DNA of 64,000 nucleotides, taken from Molanna angustata. Taxonomy: Eukaryota > Arthropoda > Insecta > Trichoptera > Molannidae. The notes below the pieces were generated by a model. It was given only the letters and a program-made list of their open reading frames with translations. It did not search any database and was not told the origin of the DNA. The position numbers were made by a program, and so were the translations under genes. The DNA is taken from the NCBI GenBank assembly GCA_963576475.1, contig OY754978.1, forward strand, positions 2,715,364 to 2,779,363, read 5' to 3'. Positions 43,755 to 55,213 of this stretch are shown here, one piece after another (the first letter of the stretch is position 1; every line of letters starts with the position of its first letter).

Positions 43755-43920
43755 CACCCAATAACAAGTTGCCACATTCCGGGGAATTATTATTATTTAT
43801 TATTTCTCACAGATCCGGACTGCAGACACAATTGAAAAATGTGTCTCCATCGAGAATTGAACCTACGACCTTTGGCTCAAGAGTCGGAAATCCAACTAAC
43901 TGAGCCACAAGGGCCAACAA
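43755..43920 (-). mobile_element. SINE family B
   Basis: The minus strand reads GCCCTTGTGGCTCAGTTAGT (A box), GGTTCAATTCTCGATGGAG (B box region), GTGTCTGCAGTCCGGATCTG and TGTGGCAACTTGTTATTGGG. Confidence 0.8.
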
Positions 43921-43953
43921 CACTTTTCTTTGGATTTTGTGTCTACTAAACGT

Positions 43954-44508
43954 CGAATATTTATTTAATTGCATATACGAAAACATTGGATTTTTTTGCC
44001 TTTCGGGAGTCAAATGATTTTTTTTTGTATTGACAAACGTTTTTTTTAACATCTAAATAAGGACGAAGTTGGGATACTATAGAAGAACCAGGAACTCGAG
44101 GCACCTACAGGGCTTACGACCTGTCATCGGCTGGTTTAACAATGCTGTCTGAAAACAGACTGTTGCTTTCATTGTTTAGAAATAAACTAATTTCTTAATT
44201 ACTCAATAGATGGCGTTACAAAAAGGCTTTTCCGTTACTCCATAGATGGCAATAGTATAGTTCCTTATTTTCAAGTGAATTGTTACACACTATTCAAATA
44301 TATAGAACTTTCAAAATTACATTGATAAGGGAACTCAATAAGAAGGCATAATTGGTTAAGGTTGCGCAAGCGCATAAAGTGATCACGTAAACCAGCCAAT
44401 GACAGGTCGTAAGCCCTGTAGGTGCCTCGAGTTCCTGGTTCTTCTACAATATCCCAACTTCGTCTCTATTGAGATGTTAAAAAAAAAAACGTCAGTCAGT
44501 AAAAAATA
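43954..44508. mobile_element. Foldback element M1, most complete copy
   Basis: Long inverted arms: 44052-44137 against 44390-44481 (for example GGCACCTACAGGGCTTACGA and its reverse TCGTAAGCCCTGTAGGTGCC), plus an outer left part (CGAATATT...CATTGGATTTTTTTGCC) that is missing on the right. A 12-bp repeat TCTACTAAACGT lies outside (43942-43953, 44509-44520). No transposase. Relatives at 806, 33395, 40968 and 60450. Confidence 0.7.
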
Positions 44509-44520
44509 TCTACTAAACGT

Positions 44521-45300
44521 GTTTGTGTTGATAAGAGTGATCAATAACATCAAATCCCATTATTATTTTCCATTGTTAACGATTTTCCTGTAACGTATTT
44601 CGCATTATCTTATTCAACCAATCACAATGTTGAATTCTTTTCACTCACCCCTACTCATAATCACACTATTTTTACAGTAGGTAGCGGAATAGCTTATAGA
44701 AGCGGAAACCTTGACTTGCCTATACATTTAATATGTAAAAAAATACACATAAATATATAATCACAGGATACAAAAACTGTATTTTTAAGAAGAAAAAAAA
44801 ATAATACAAGACCTAATATTGATTGTTTTATTACAACCATACTATATATTGAAACGTAACAACATTTAATGCAGGAGGTGGCCATTTGTAATTGGTTGAC
44901 CAGTTTTGTAATAGCTTGCCCTTATTTTATGGAATTATGATGTATTATCTGGGACGGGAGCAATCTGAACAGTTACTGACAATTCAAATGTAATTTTGTT
45001 TTAGTTATAGGTACATGCAAGAGAAAAATATATGGATTTGTACATACATACAGGAACATCACTGAATGGTACGATAAGCACACAATACTTAGTACATCGA
45101 TTTATTTTTGTTTGTAGTTTTTTTTGCTTTTATATTGTTGAATTTATTTATTATTATTCATATCTGTCTCTTTGATTTTGATTTTGTGATTTTGATTTTG
45201 CATTGATGATGTTTATAGGAGTCCTACAGCAATATACAATGTTGAAAAGAGAAAAGAAATAGAGATATATATGTGTATGAAGTAATGTAATATAATATAA
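44521..45300. other. Unrecognised AT-rich DNA
   Basis: Nothing supported. Confidence 0.35.
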
Positions 45301-45460
45301 TGTAATTTAATATATAAAATATTGTAAATTATAATGTAATATAGACCCCCAACACGGGTAGGTACTCGCCTACCTAACGGGGGACACTATAATGTTAATG
45401 TGTTATGTGTAATTGTTAATCAATGAATAAATAAATAATAAATAAATAAATTATAACTTG
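45301..45460 (+). repeat. LINE 3' end with long hairpin and (AATA)n tail
   Basis: CCCCC...GGGTAGG-TACTCG-CCTACCT...GGGGG folds at 45346-45383. About 50 bp later the copy ends AATAAATAAATAATAAATAA. The position matches other LINE 3' ends, but no coding is attached. Confidence 0.6.
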
Positions 45461-48400
45461 TTAGCTGTAAGGGATCCTTTATAATAAATAAATAAATAAA
45501 CGATCGTTTTTAGTGCCACGAAATGTAAATATTATTTTGGTATGTGATTAAAAATAATCAACAAATTTTTTTTCTTAAAAAATCTTTAATATTCGACATC
45601 TTCCAATTTTCTTTCAGGGTTTGTGTAGTCTGAAGGTTCTAGGCACGCCCCTGCGACATTAATATAATCCAAGTTCACAGTTAGTTTTTATCATATTGTA
45701 TAGAGAAACTGAGCTATTTTTATCGCTAATAAATTCATTGATAAAATACAACATATTTTTAATCATGTCTGAAGTTCATGACTTAAGTTATTCTGACAGG
45801 TTAATATAAAAATGAATAACGTGGGAGCATTGAATTATAATGTCATATCTACATACTGTGATGGGCTCCACCCTAACCTGAACTAAATATCGTCCTAAAC
45901 TATTTTCTGTGGATCCATAACCTCCTAAACTAGCTAGCTAAACTACCTATTAAAATCTAACGTCTATTTCCTAGTACTATAGCTAATTTCCCTAACTAGT
46001 TTATCCTCTACCTGTAAGGTAAATCTAGAATTTATTACATCTATTTGAATATTCTTTATTGAATGATTCTATCATGAAAGAACATCGTATTCTTCTATCT
46101 TATTTCGCTAATTTTATATGTTTTTCAACGGATTTTGGCCAATGATCGTCTAGTGATTACTATCATTATTCACGTTAAAAAGGACCCTTTACGTTGTGTT
46201 TTATTTACGAGTTATAAACAGACGAATATTTATAATAAAATTTATATATATTATATTAATAATTAATAGATTAATAGACTCCACAACTGTTGAAAGATAA
46301 TTAATCTTTATATACAACGTTATAACTACAGAATTATTAAATTCGTATAATGTAATGATAAAACTTCGATTCTCAACCCAAATTATGTAACTTAATTGTT
46401 ACTCAATTTGATCGATATAAGTATATTAATATACCTACAGAATAAATAGGATGACGAAAAATTATCATAAAACAAATTCATTTGATTCTCATAAAAAAAC
46501 ATAAATAAAATTCAATAGAAAACACGATATATGCTTATTAACGCTTTTTCACACTCATGGAGGTTAGTAAATAACGAAATTCAGTTTTCCTACCTTTTCG
46601 TATATCCTGCTGTAATGAAAACATATCAAAACAATACCAAAATACATTATATAACAAAAGGCAATATTTATATGCAATCGACGATCTTTCCATGAGTGTG
46701 ACGTAAATAGTTTTATATCAAATTTTGTTAGATGTCCAATATATCTTTATAATGTTAGTCTTCAGGACACGAATTTTCCTTCTACAGTAACAGATTGAAA
46801 CATGAATATTTTGATTACTTTAGATAAAATGGTTATTTCAAGACACATAGGGTGATACTTTGATTTACATTAGCGATGTCTAAGTGACATTTAAAGGCTT
46901 CTACAAAATGAGCTAATAAAGTTTTGTGTTTTTCACTCGATTTTCATACTTCATCTGACATTTTAAGGTTAGGGAAATTCAGATTTTCAAGAAGATCATG
47001 CTAATCTTTCATGCTTCATGCAGTTTGAATCGAGCACCTATACCCGCTCGTTTCCATCCTGGTCAACCATTTCAAATTACTTCCAGGTCCGAGTGCATTA
47101 ACAAGGATTAATTAGACTACCTGTGACATCATGCATTACTATATATTGATATGAATATATATATCTCCAACATACTTCAGCTGCGATAGGGACATTTCGA
47201 CCCATGAAATATCGATAACCCCACAACTCTAGTGTTCATTTATTCATTTATTTATCTATATGACAAATAAACAAATAAATAAACGATATATGAAGTAATT
47301 CGAAGAAAGGAACCAATGGTCAGTTGGTTATGTCTTTTGAGACATCAAAGGTAGAAGGACTTGGTAAATTAGATTAGTATTATATTAGATTAGTGAAGTA
47401 TTTTACCACGATAGTCGATAAATAAAATACTGGTATTAAGGACAGGAAATAATACTTATTAATTTTCTACGAGATAGGATAACTTATCAATTTAACATGC
47501 ATTTATAGGAAAGGAGTTATTGAGTTTTGTTAGTATTATAATGCTATTAGTAATTTAAATAAAGAAATAATTTATGAATCACTAAATTCTACATGCACGC
47601 AATTTTTATGGAATTAGGATTATACAAGTTTACTTCATTTCACTCTGTCAGTTATAAAAACACAATACTTCAAATATAAAATTAATAAAATATAGAAAAA
47701 TTTCAAATAGATTATAAGGTTTAAAATAAGATTATGTTTATTCAAATTGTACTTGAAAGAAAATTCAAAATAGTTTAAAAATTATTATATTTTCCAATTT
47801 ATATTAAATTTTTCATGTATTCTCATCTTATTACGTCAAAAGAAAATAATTAAATTGTTAGTAAATAATAAAAAAAAAGACTCATCGATCTCCTGCGCAG
47901 CTCTGGTAGTATAGCGCCTTCCAAAATATCACTATTTCGTTTAAATATTTATCGACCGAAATTTTGTAATTTTTAAGATATAGAAAAAATAAATGAGAAA
48001 GAAATAAATATGATTTTAGAGTCCAATGATGATCATCCTCGTTCCACAAATAAACACTGATTATTAAATGAGAATTAATTTAATTTATTTTTAAACGAGC
48101 TAATTATTAATGAATACTATATTACTGGATTCAAAACAAAGACCAAAAAATGAATTCCAGGAGCTTCGCACGTACCCCCGTCATTCACCAAGATCTGCCA
48201 GTAAGTGTCCCCGCCACCCACTAATCAACATACTTAAAGACAAATTTCTCTCCCCTCCGATTCCAGATAGGTACACTAATACAATGGACTTGCATCAACA
48301 AACTTAACGAATAGTTCAAAGCTACCAACAATAACACCAAAATATATTCCATATTAGTTTAGTAAGTAGATATTATAATATTCTTCACCGACTTCAACAA

Positions 48401-48820
48401 AGAACTCCCATAAAGTGTACAATTCCAATTTAATATTATCAAATACCTATATTTATCATACTTTAATAATAATAATATATATACACATATGTGCATATTA
48501 AAATTATAAAGTCATCACATTCCTCCCCTTGGAAGGCGATTTTCAAATCAAATAACTATCCCATTGTATTTTATAATCGTCTTACATAACGAAATAGAAA
48601 TTTTAATCAGAAAAATGATGAAAAAGACGACTCGAATACCTCAAACAATAATAGACTGTATGCACCATATAAGAAAACAAATAATTAATCGAATCAAATA
48701 GAGTCATCACAATACGCACAGCTAACGAATGCTGGTATTACAAGATATTCCATAGGATATGTCAATCATTCCTGTTTTTTCCATATACTGAAGATGCTTT
48801 ATAAAAAATATTTTGAATTA
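45461..48820. other. Longest stretch with no recognised repeat
   Basis: 3.4 kb of AT-rich DNA. A frame at 48110-48307 (MNTILLDSKQRPKNEFQELR...) has no known motif. It could be unique intergenic or intronic sequence. Confidence 0.35.
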
Positions 48821-48824
48821 TAAT

Positions 48825-49010
48825 AATAATTGTTTATTTCCTTTACAAAAACAAATTACATTAGAAGAATATTGAATTTATACAAAGGAAAAAAAATAAT
48901 AATATCTATAAATAAGTATTCATCCATTTTTGTGGTAGGTATATAGGTTGTATTCCACTATTTACCATTGTCTGCCTAACTAGGAATAATTCCTGTTTTA
49001 AGATAGCCAA
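48825..49010 (-). repeat. LINE 3' UTR family U4
   Basis: CTAACTAGGAATAATTCCTG (48977-48996), with the short hairpin AGGAAT/ATTCCT, resembles CCAACTAGGAAATCCTGTTC at 51838. A T-rich start (the reversed A tail) fits a minus-strand LINE end. Confidence 0.5.
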
Positions 49011-49734
49011 TTTATTTTTTGTTTATTTTATACTTAATTCCGAAAACTATGAATAAACAAAAAAATATAAAACGTTTATTACCTATCCAATCATTTAATA
49101 TCCTGTAAGCATTCATTTTTCAAATAATTATATGAATTTCTACATATTTTAAAAGGACCCCACTGATTATCATTATATTGAGTTTTTCTATATAAGTAAA
49201 TTGTAAGAAAGCGTACTGATAGTGAGACTTCAATATACATGCATATTTTTTTTCTCAAAAACTTTTCAGCCAAAAAGGATGTTGCAGCCGTTACTAATCA
49301 GAAAAATTAGATTACACAGATTTAGTAACAAAAAAAACAAAAATTGAATAATAGTCATATTCTTTACAATAGATTTAAATATATTATTAACTTAGATTAT
49401 ATATGATACAGATATCAAGTCAGCGCAATGAATGTATGCCAACTAAAATTACACCGAAACAGAGGAATTTCTAGTATACGTACATCTACCGATACGCACA
49501 CCTACATAATACGTAGTACCTACAAAACGATCTACCGCCTCACACACACACATGTAAAAACAACTTGGCATACATTTGAATTCGAAATTTGTACTAGACG
49601 CGGCTTCTGTACATTATAATTCTATGATTATTAATTTATTATTAAATAAATTATTATTTATTTTTTACATGCATATAAATAAATTCGCTAATCCTAAGAT
49701 AAATTCGCTAATCCTAAGATCTTGATTAAAAAAA
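49011..49734. other. AT-rich DNA
   Basis: Contains a direct 20-bp duplication, TAAATTCGCTAATCCTAAGA, around 49680-49720. No gene. Confidence 0.35.
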
Positions 49735-50085
49735 TGGATTACAAAAAAAAAAATCACCGCATAATGATAACCTGCGTCCTAATATTGATGTGGAAACACA
49801 TACAGTGGAATCGTTTGACTCTTTTTGCTATGTAGGCGCTATCGTGACTCATGAAAATATTTGCAGCACCGAAATTAAGGCAAGACTGGCCGCTGGCAAT
49901 AGGTGCTATTATGGTGTAATAAAGCACATTAGGTCCAAAATGCTAATAAGGAAAACAAAAATCCTGATTTATAAAAATCTTCTCAGATGATAATGGACTT
50001 TGGAGGATGCGATATAATTACGAAATACAGGCATTATATGACGAACCTAACATTGTACAATAATGTACAAGTCATAATGTATATA

Positions 50086-50388
50086 GGTAGTTATTCACAC
50101 CATTCATTTTTATATTATTCAGTCAGTAATATCCTTATGTTCAAGCTATGTAGTATTTTTTTTTTGAGTTTTTTATTTTTATTTATTCTTGGGTTTTTAA
50201 TGTGTGTACTTTCGTGTTTAATTTACCTTTCTTCTGTGTTTTTATTTTTTTATATATCCTCTGCTACCGTTGTTATGTCTAGATGTTATGATTTTTTATA
50301 AATTGTATTTCTTTGGTTTATGCTGTGTCATGTAATATTTTTGTTTTGTAAAGGGCTTTGAGCCGTGAATCAATAAATAAATAAATAA
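50086..50388 (+). mobile_element. LINE 3' UTR fragment inserted in LINE W
   Basis: T-rich sequence with GGGCTTTGAGCC hairpin and (AATA)n tail at 50368-50388. It interrupts CAAGTCATAA / AAAGTACG, which is continuous as CAAGTCATAAAAGTACAAAG at 63795. Confidence 0.65.
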
Positions 50389-50497
50389 AAGTACGTAGAT
50401 TGTAGTGGTTGGGACATGTCAGCCGGATGAATGATGATCATATCCCCAAAAAGGTTAATTCTAATCCATAGGGCAAAAAAAGTAGAGGCAGGCCCAA

Positions 50498-50938
50498 AGA
50501 AGAGGAAAAGTCGCAGTCACCTACCCCACTCCATAGGGAACGTTATAGAACCAAAGTGTTCTGTTCATCCCCGGAGCGGCTGCTCGTCGGACGAAACAAG
50601 AACTACCACCATGCATATTTCATACCACTGCCACTAAGAGTCCAACCACACTCGTGAAGGCCCGTGAATCATAGCAGGGGTTACCCTCCCAGCAGCTCCA
50701 TGAACAACAGACTGCCACAGGGAGCCTTCGCCACGCCCGTAGTACTTTCAGTTCTTCGATTTCCACACCAGGCGCAGCGTCAGCTGACCCGACATGCCGA
50801 CCAATCATCACGGGGGGCTCCTCCAACCCTTAGTACCTACTCATGTTGGCGAATTTCAGGTACACCACCGGACAGTACTTTCAGTTCTTCGATTTCCATC
50901 GCCCGATGATGCAGACTTACTCATCGCCACGTTTGATG
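50498..50938. mobile_element. 441-bp GC-rich insertion in LINE W with 14-bp target duplication
   Basis: AGAGGCAGGCCCAA occurs at 50484-50497 and 50939-50952; the uninterrupted LINE copy has it once (63899 on, with one difference). The insert is GC-rich and holds an internal direct repeat GTACTTTCAGTTCTTCGATT (about 50739 and 50874). Bases 50640-50720 read on the minus strand (GGGTAACCCCTGCTATGATT, GGCCTTCACGAGTGTGG) recall non-LTR or gene-derived sequence, but I cannot name it. Confidence 0.65.
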
Positions 50939-51082
50939 AGAGGCAGGCCCAAGCTAAGATGGCTGGATGACACAGAAGACGACTTAAGGGCGATCAGAAT
51001 ATCAAACTGGAGGAGAGCGGTGGAGGACAGGGACGGCTGGAGAAGTATTTTGGAGGAGGCCAGGGCTCACACAGGGCTGTAG

Positions 51083-51405
51083 CACCAATCCAAATAATCA
51101 TTTTAACATGAAAGAGTATGGTTCGCAACCATAAAATATTCCTGTTGAACTTTCAAACACTTGGACAATAAACTAATGTCGATGGATGAACAAATAATGA
51201 AAACCGTTAACTTCTTTGTTTTTAGTGACGGTCAATATTTGGGTTTTTAACACCTAGGTTGTTTTTTTTCAAGCTTATTTAGAGTTAAAGTTAGAGTTAT
51301 AATTATCGTTACCACTCGTTAACACAGAAATGTTTTTTTTCAACATTTAACTGCGCATTTAGCCCGTTACTAAAGCCAAAAAAGTAACCAGCCAAAAATC
51401 GGTAG
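51083..51405. other. Unrecognised DNA
   Basis: Nothing supported. Confidence 0.35.
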
Positions 51406-51434
51406 TCCAACTGTCGATTTGTTCAAGAGAACTT
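51406..51434 (+). mobile_element. Helitron H1, copy H, left tip only
   Basis: TCCAACTGTCGATTTGTTCA and GAGAACTT, then unrelated sequence. A 29-bp remnant. Confidence 0.55.
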
Positions 51435-51462
51435 GCACAGCTACTCATTTTGAATAGGTATT

Positions 51463-51625
51463 GCCTCGGAACAGGCTTTTGCTTACTGAGGCAATATATC
51501 CAAGTACCTAAAACTTGAAATATATTTCATTTGTATTGTATTTTGTATTAATATTATTATTATATAATTATGGCTAGTGTAATTATTTTTTATTTGGAAA
51601 TAAAAAAAATAAAAATAAAAAATGA
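51463..51625 (+). repeat. LINE 3' end with U2 hairpin
   Basis: GCCTCGGAACAGGCTTTTGC...TACTGAGGC hairpin; ends ATAAAAAAAATAAAAATAAA. Confidence 0.7.
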
Positions 51626-51756
51626 AATTGCGTTATAGTGCAATGAGTATTCTGTAATGGACGATAAACTGACGACTAATCCGAACAAACTCGGATTTGT
51701 CGGCTGAACGGTAATTATCGGGCGACATCTGATGATTTCGGTTATAGCAGTGTACA

Positions 51757-51900
51757 AACTATTTATTTTATTATTTATTTACCTTTTATCACACCATATT
51801 TACATATAATGACAACAATAAGTAGATTACTGCTGCCCAACTAGGAAATCCTGTTCTAGGGCTAGCAGTTTACAATTTTTATTGACAATTATATGGAATT
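51757..51900 (-). repeat. LINE 3' UTR family U4
   Basis: GCCCAACTAGGAAATCCTGT with flanking TTATTTTATTATTTATTTAC (reversed tail). Confidence 0.5.
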
Positions 51901-52480
51901 ATGAACCAGGTGATTGTTTCCGTTCCACACTAAATATGTACGCAATCTCAACTTTCTGCACGTACAATGATTACCTCAACAAACATATGGACTCACACAA
52001 AATAGATCAACCAGATCCCAATGTCCGCCATAATACCTGTCATAAATCCAATCTCTGACGCGACTTTTATTTCAGAACCATAGAAAGAGACTAGTTAACT
52101 ATATTGGTGTAATTAATATGAATCTAATGGTTCCCAAATCAAATCAAATATTTACTATCTTACATAGGTTTGGTTCATCAGGATCAATTTTTACCGTCGT
52201 ACGAGCATATTTCGGCCGACGACGGATTCGGAGTACGCGAACCGGTAGTTGTTCATCAGACATCAGACAGTGTATTATTAAGTTAATTACTTAAGGTTAA
52301 AGTTTAAAACATTTTATTACTCACATCATATTTAATTATCATATACCTACTGCTAACTCTTATCGCATACACCAATATATGTATTTATATAAATGGATTC
52401 ACATATTATATCGGAAAACCGTAGCTAAGTACATAATTTAAGGTGGTTGAATAGCATATAAGTTCTCACATCCTCACTAT
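51901..52480. other. Unrecognised DNA
   Basis: Contains GTCGTACGAGCATATTTCGG...CCGACGACGGATTCGG (about 52196-52235), a weak inverted repeat. No gene. Confidence 0.3.
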
Positions 52481-52483
52481 CAA

Positions 52484-52560
52484 TACTAGAAAAACCCAGC
52501 AGACGTTGTCCTGTAGGGTTACTCATGAAGTTGATATCAGTAAGATCAGCTTCAGATTTT
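52484..52560 (-). mobile_element. Helitron family H3, right-end fragment
   Basis: ACTAGAAAAACCCAGCAGAC and GTTGTCCTGTAGGGTT resemble the right end of 54475-55213 (ACTAGCGGACCCAACAGACA, TTGTCCTG). Confidence 0.5.
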
Positions 52561-52632
52561 AGTAATCTTTGGGGCTCAATTAATTGAATAATAATATTAA
52601 TTTACCTTACCTTTCCTTACCAGTCGTCGTCC

Positions 52633-53110
52633 TCAATGCTGAGGGTCGTGGCCATCATATACTCTGTTGCGGACCATTGCTCTCCAGGTCGTCCTGTCTG
52701 TTGCCATATGTACGGCTCTATGGAGTGTCGAGGCAGGGATATTTTGTTTTATTTGGTCGGACCAGCGCATCGGCGATCTACCTCTCGGTCTTGTTCCCGG
52801 CGCTTTTCCGACCATAATCAGCTTTTCAAGACTGTCTTCCCCTCTACGAGCTGTGACCAAAAAACTTAAGAATTCGTTCCAGACATAGAGACGACAATCT
52901 CACTGTGATGCGCAGTTCTTGAAAAATGGAGATGTTTGTTCTTCTTGCTGTCCAGGGAATTTTCAGCATTCTTCTCCAGCACCACATTTCGAACGCGTCT
53001 ATTCTGTCTCTATCTCTGGCCCGCAAAGTCCATGATTCTACTCCATAAAACAGTTGGAGAACACGAGTTCTTAATGACGATTTCATACTCAACGTTGATA
53101 TTAACAAATT
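52633..53110 (-). pseudogene. LINE family X C-terminal region, one frameshift
   Basis: The minus strand reads SSLRTRVLQLFYGVESWTLR, RDRIDAFEMWCWRRMLKIPW, TARRTNISIFQELRI, ILKFFGH, then after a shift near 52855 TARRGEDSLEKLIMVGKAPG and RPRGRSPMRWSDQIKQNI, ending near 52633. Same family as the split copy at 35274-36764, and here uninterrupted at the DAFEM codon, which shows what that copy looked like before its insertion. Confidence 0.8.
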
Positions 53111-53149
53111 TTCGTTATTAAATGTAAGGAAAGATAAAGATTGATAAGA

Positions 53150-53700
53150 CCTCCAATAATAAGGACGACTTTTGCCCGGCGACATTACCCTTTTCTTGCT
53201 CATAGACTTTACAATAAAATATTACCTGACATAGAACACAATATCTCACGCGACGAAACAAACTTCAAAAAACTGGTAATTGACTGGCTGAAAAGAAATG
53301 GAAGAATACAATCTGCTCATGTCCTGTTAAATATCCTAACGTAATTCACTACTATGTGCCTTCATAACCAGAAAATCTCTACCACAGCTTGGTGCCTTCC
53401 ATCATTTCCACTACAATTATATGGGCTAAAATAAATGAGAGTTCACGGTAAATTTTCTGATTTTATTTCTATTTTTTTTTCTGTTTATGTTTAATTATCT
53501 CTGTTAATTATTTTGCATTCAAAAACATGTAACCACAGGGCAAATTGAAACAGTAATTCCTCAGAACAGACTTGTCTAGTGAGGCAGTAAATTTCCAAAT
53601 AGGAACAATTATTAAAATATAGTTATTTTTTTGTTATTGTTATATATATGTGTAAAAAATGGAAATAGATAATTTAATTTAATTTATAATTGAGTACTAA
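53150..53700 (+). pseudogene. LINE C-terminus with U2 3' hairpin
   Basis: TTFARRHYPFLAHRLYNKIL then PDIEHNISRDETNFKKLVID and WLKRNGRIQS, ending at TAA 53342-53344. The 3' UTR carries TCCTCAGAACAGACTTGTC...AGTGAGGCA (53556-53585) and an A-rich end. This links the U2 hairpin, seen alone elsewhere in the window, to a LINE with this kind of C-terminus (R...YxxxxxLWNxLP type). Confidence 0.7.
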
Positions 53701-53994
53701 TTTATACATTTTTAAGATTAAGGCAAGTTAAGAAAGCATTTAGAACGTGTCATGTGTCCCGCTGTCTGTGTTTAATTATATACCTCTGTGCATTTAAAAA
53801 TGGTGGATCATTTTTGAATTATCTTTTCATGACAATTTTTTTTGTGTTCAAATGCCTATATTAACGGCGAAACACTTCAACTAGATAATTTATTTTTTTA
53901 TTAAAAAATATGCACATTATAGTGTACATCTCAAATTTTTAGTAGCAATTTTCGAAAAAAAAATGAATTTGTTAATTTCAATAAGTAACACAGC

Positions 53995-54042
53995 CGCTAA
54001 CCGATTTAGTATAATTTTGTCCGGAGGAAGAATCGGTTAGCG
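53995..54042. other. 12-bp perfect hairpin followed by ACGAAAACGTT
   Basis: CGCTAACCGATT (53995-54006) and AATCGGTTAGCG (54031-54042) pair perfectly around a 24-nt loop. The flank GCGACGAAAACGTTC recalls GGCGAAAACGTTCAA at 3175. Probably a repeat end; type unknown. Confidence 0.5.
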
Positions 54043-54207
54043 ACGAAAACGTTCTACCGAAAATACTCAAATTCGTAGTTAATGCAAAGTTATTGTATAT
54101 ATTTTAATTTAATTATGAAAAGATATCGTGTGAACATCCACTGTTTATCCGGTTAAGTCGAATACTGTGAAAAACGTGCGGTATATTACCGTGTGAACTA
54201 AGCCTTA

Positions 54208-54340
54208 CTGCCCGTTCCCACTTGTAGTGTGTCGGGCACGATAAAATGTCGTATGATCTAGTGGCAATACATTTTAAATGCTCCCGCAACATCACACGAC
54301 ACTTTATCGTAACCGACATACCACAAGAAGGAACGGGCAG
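54208..54340. mobile_element. PIF/Harbinger-like MITE with TTA duplication
   Basis: 133 bp, ends CTGCCCGTTCC and GGAACGGGCAG, with more pairing inside (ACGATAAAATGTCGT / ACGACACTTTATCGT). TTA flanks both ends (54205-54207, 54341-54343). The whole element can fold into one hairpin. Confidence 0.75.
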
Positions 54341-54474
54341 TTAAGAAATTGAAATAACTGATAAAATGATCTCAAAAGCTGGATTCATTTCGTTACATTT
54401 TAGGGAATGTTTTCTTCAAAATGACAATTCAATGCTTGAGTGATATTTGAATGAGATGTTATATAATATGTCTA

Positions 54475-55213
54475 CTAGCGGACCCAACAGACATTGTCCT
54501 GCCTGAATATTGTCTAGCCTGCTTTATTGCAATTACAAAACTGATTATTTCTTCTTTCTCGACTGTTAATTTGATTACTGTCATTGATTAAACATTTATA
54601 TAGGTATGTAATTGAAATTCGACGTGTGCGGACTATTTGTACAACAAAAAATATATGTAACTTATGTTTGAATCATATTATGAATGTTATTCGCTGAGAA
54701 AAATTAAATTTTCTAGTTTGATGAACCGCTAAACACTTAGAGGTTAGATTAATTGTCATTTAGTATATAATTACAATACAGCATAGATGGACTGGACACG
54801 GAAATGAACGAATTGAAATATGAATAATAACGAAACAGTGAACAGAAATTAAAATTTCATGCAATTGTATATAACTGAAATATGAATAAAACCAACACGG
54901 AGCGAAAAGAACTTTAAATGTCAAAAAAAGCCAAACTACAACGCAAGTGACAGGTTTCTTAGTGTTGTCAGATGGAAAAAACTAAACATTGCCAATTCGA
55001 AATTAGCGCCACCTATTATTATTTAAATTTATGAAAAATCATGTTTTTTTATTTTCCTTTTATTATATTATTGTTTCAAATTCCATTTTATGAATCAAAA
55101 CCATCCAGGGACTCAATCAAACATACACAAAAAAAAATCATCAATATCGGTTCAGCCGTTTAGGAAGAGTTCAGTGACATACACACGTACAGAAGAATTA
55201 TGTATAAAGAAGA
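54475..55213 (-). mobile_element. Helitron family H3, 739 bp
   Basis: The minus strand begins A|TCTTCTTTATACATAATTC (55213) and ends ...GTTGGGTCCGCTAG|T (54475). Near the left end GGTTCAGCCGTTTAGGAAGA and GACATACACACGTACAGAAG are sequences found in many insect Helitrons. No coding. Confidence 0.65.

Larger units (their letters stand above)
49735..51082 (+). pseudogene. LINE C-terminal region (family W) split by two insertions
   Basis: The reading frame pieces are HTVESFDSFCYVGAIVTHEN, then EIKARLAAGNRCYYGVIKHI and KMLIRKTKILIYKNLLR, then GLWRMRYNYEIQALYDEPNI. An insertion at about 50086-50388 follows; then LQWWGHVSR-like sequence, a second insertion 50498-50938, and then RGRPKLRWLDDTEDDLRAIR and RRAVEDRDGWRSILEEARAH, ending TGL at 51082. 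The motif order is that of an insect LINE end (YLGS, KARIAAGNRxYY, RYNxE, RLxWxGHVxR, GRPKLRWxD, AxDRxxWR). The copy at 63766-64000 lacks both insertions. Confidence 0.75.
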
